Source of the DNA: Humisphaera borealis | GTDB taxonomy: Bacteria; Planctomycetota; Phycisphaerae; Tepidisphaerales; Tepidisphaeraceae | Direction of reading: 5' to 3' | Length of the DNA: 64,000 nt | Assembly (NCBI RefSeq): GCF_015169395.1 | Contig: NZ_CP063458.1 | Location: 4,402,001-4,466,000 of the forward strand | Part shown: piece by piece, positions 62,849 through 64,000 of the stretch | How positions within the stretch are numbered: the first letter of the stretch is position 1 | Layout of the letters: the number at the start of each line of letters is the position of its first letter | Program-made: the position numbers and the translations under genes | The notes under the pieces: generated by a model | What the model was told of the DNA's origin: nothing | What the model saw: only the letters and a program-made list of their open reading frames with translations | The model's database searches: none

Positions 62849-62912
62849 AGAGCGATGAGTTCTGAACGCGGGTGTTGTGTGTGCGCACCGGCGTTTCAGA
62901 ACTCATCGCTCT
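62849..62912. terminator. Bidirectional hairpin between araC-type gene and ispD-like gene
   Basis: An 18-base perfect stem, AGAGCGATGAGTTCTGAA (62849-62866) with 62895-62912, has a 28-base loop. A-rich sequence precedes it and CTCTT follows, fitting a terminator usable from both sides. Confidence 0.78.
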
Positions 62913-62958
62913 CTTGATTGGCTCCGGCGTTTCGACTCTGCCTTCACCCTGAATTCAG

Positions 62959-63654
62959 CTACCACTGCGCCTCTTCGAACGGATTGCTGAGCGCTTTAAG
63001 CTTCGGTTTAGGCAGCATCCCCAGCATCGCCTTGACCATGCCGGCGTCGCCGTTGCCGCCGACTCGAACGTTCAAAGCCGAGCCCGTCACCGTCTTAAGT
63101 TGCGACGGGTGAACATCCTTCCTGGTTTTGGCTATCTCAAGGAACTTTGCCCGGCTGAAGACCTGTGGCGTCAGCACTTGGACGTATCGCGACGGCAGGT
63201 GAGCCGCGACTGCACCGCCGCCTTCATCCAGTTCGAGCAGCGGTGCCTGCAGGGCCGTCGTCAGCGCCACGGCGTCATGCTTCTCCGCGGCTTCCATGAG
63301 CGCGTCGATGTCACTGAACGGCACTGCCGGCCTGGCCGCATCGTGCACGATGACGTGCGACGTATCGGCAACGAGTTTCTCGGCCATCGCGACGATCTGG
63401 TCGAACCACTTGTTGGTGGTCCATGCCAGCTTCACCCCTGAGAACGCCAGGTGATTACCGAACTTGCGCTTCGCCTCTTCGGCCTGCGCGTTGTCGAATG
63501 CCAGCAATACCTGCTTGACGTTGGAGCGATTGAGGAACAACTCCACGCTGCGGAGCAGCGCCTCACGCCCGTCGATCTTGACCGTAGGCCCCGCCGACTC
63601 GCCCGACTGCCCCGGCGGCGGGGCGGTGATGATGACAACACTGAACTCAGGCAC
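62959..63654 (-). CDS. IspD-like cytidylyltransferase-fold protein with a degenerate nucleotide site
   Basis: The 231-residue product follows 2-C-methyl-D-erythritol 4-phosphate cytidylyltransferase over most of its length: DGREALLRSVELFLNRSNVK, VIVHDAARPAVPFSDIDALM, VALTTALQAPL, HLPSRYVQVLTPQVF. The N-terminus reads VVIITAPPPGQSGESAG, where true IspD has the GxGxRxG...PK CTP-binding loop; the conserved Arg and first Lys are absent. It may be an inactive paralogue, or use a different nucleotide, or be a divergent enzyme. Whether another ispD exists elsewhere cannot be seen. Confidence 0.75.
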   Translation of the reverse strand: MPEFSVVIITAPPPGQSGESAGPTVKIDGREALLRSVELFLNRSNVKQVLLAFDNAQAEEAKRKFGNHLAFSGVKLAWTTNKWFDQIVAMAEKLVADTSHVIVHDAARPAVPFSDIDALMEAAEKHDAVALTTALQAPLLELDEGGGAVAAHLPSRYVQVLTPQVFSRAKFLEIAKTRKDVHPSQLKTVTGSALNVRVGGNGDAGMVKAMLGMLPKPKLKALSNPFEEAQW

Positions 63655-63774
63655 AAGGACCTCCTGTCTTCAACCCGACAACGGCCGCCGGACGCGCCCT
63701 AAACGCGTTGGCCCGGCCTTCCACCCATGATAGGTTCTACCGCCGTCTGATGAGAATTGTACCGGAGGCCGAGA

Positions 63775-64000
63775 ATGTATTTCCGATTCGCCGTTGTCGC
63801 GTTGATCGCCGTCTGTTCCGCCGTCATACGCCCGGCCGCGGCACAGCAACCCGCGGCGCAACCGCTCCAGATTCCGCCCAACATCGAGTTCCAGACGGAT
63901 GTCGTCTACGGCAAGGGCGGCGGAAAGGACCTGACGCTCAATCTCGCCCGGCCGAAGATCATCACTAGTCCGGCACCCTGCATCGTGATTATTCACGGCG
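63775..64000 (+). CDS. Secreted alpha/beta-hydrolase, N-terminal part (3' end outside window)
   Basis: The first 75 codons are visible. A signal peptide (MYFRFAVVALIAVCSAVI, cut near AAAQ) is followed by FQTDVVYGKGGGKDLTLNLA and PAPCIVIIHG, the start of an esterase with the HGGG-type oxyanion strand. GGAGG lies 6 bases before ATG 63775. The order of motifs matches the esterase at 32825-33769. The frame is open to the last base. Confidence 0.75.
   Translation, partial: MYFRFAVVALIAVCSAVIRPAAAQQPAAQPLQIPPNIEFQTDVVYGKGGGKDLTLNLARPKIITSPAPCIVIIHG

Overview
This is 64 kb of GC-rich bacterial chromosome, most likely from the Planctomycetota and probably the Phycisphaerae side. The lineage is an inference from four things. 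One small membrane protein ends in a CxxCGYDLRG...CPEC ribbon that I associate with planctomycetes. The intergenic repeats resemble those common in this phylum. Many secreted proteins are fused or of unknown family. The menaquinone genes look like the futalosine type. No rRNA, CRISPR array, phage or insertion sequence was found. There is one tRNA, tRNA-Gln(UUG).

Layout. 1-3351 (+): the end of an amidohydrolase, a secreted ceramidase-like enzyme and a small PD-(D/E)xK nuclease-like protein, separated by inverted-repeat elements. 3710-20698 (-): one long co-directional block. It starts (in transcription order) with a short GlmU-like enzyme, then prs, rplY, pth, rpsF, ssb, rplI and dnaB, and continues into three large proteins of unknown role: a 1252-residue cytosolic-looking protein, an exported transglutaminase-like protein, and an exported nucleotidase-like/cyclase-like/vWA/zinc-ribbon fusion. 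20796-25100: tRNA-Gln, an ECF sigma factor with a membrane partner, a MoxR ATPase and a secreted repeat protein. 25251-36801: mixed small units, including a GntR-type regulator facing a metallo-beta-lactamase exonuclease, zinc-ribbon and SHOCT membrane proteins, clpX, a higBA toxin-antitoxin pair, an esterase, a Rieske protein, lactate dehydrogenase, a TRASH/YHS-like protein and a 7Fe-type ferredoxin.

37039-42525 (+) is a glycan/lipid-sugar cluster: a polytopic transferase, a methyltransferase-glycosyltransferase fusion, a sugar epimerase and an SDR. It is followed by a CNNM/CorC-type transporter. 44203-53202 (-) encodes a giant 2999-residue protein. It has two FHA domains, about 1900 acidic residues, and a C-terminal half built like a polysaccharide co-polymerase (membrane segment, long coiled coil, membrane segment). 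It is the most unusual gene here. 53609-64000: moaC, an oxidoreductase, a D-amino-acid transaminase, a menG-ubiX-ubiA quinone cluster, anmK, a Fur regulator with an incomplete zinc site, an AraC regulator, a degenerate IspD-like protein and the start of a secreted hydrolase.

Most intergenic gaps carry palindromic repeats from a few recurring families. Several sit exactly at stop codons or fill an intra-operon gap. Two well-formed sigma-70-like promoters were seen, upstream of dnaB and of higB. The higB promoter carries a dyad over its -10 box that would suit HigA autoregulation.
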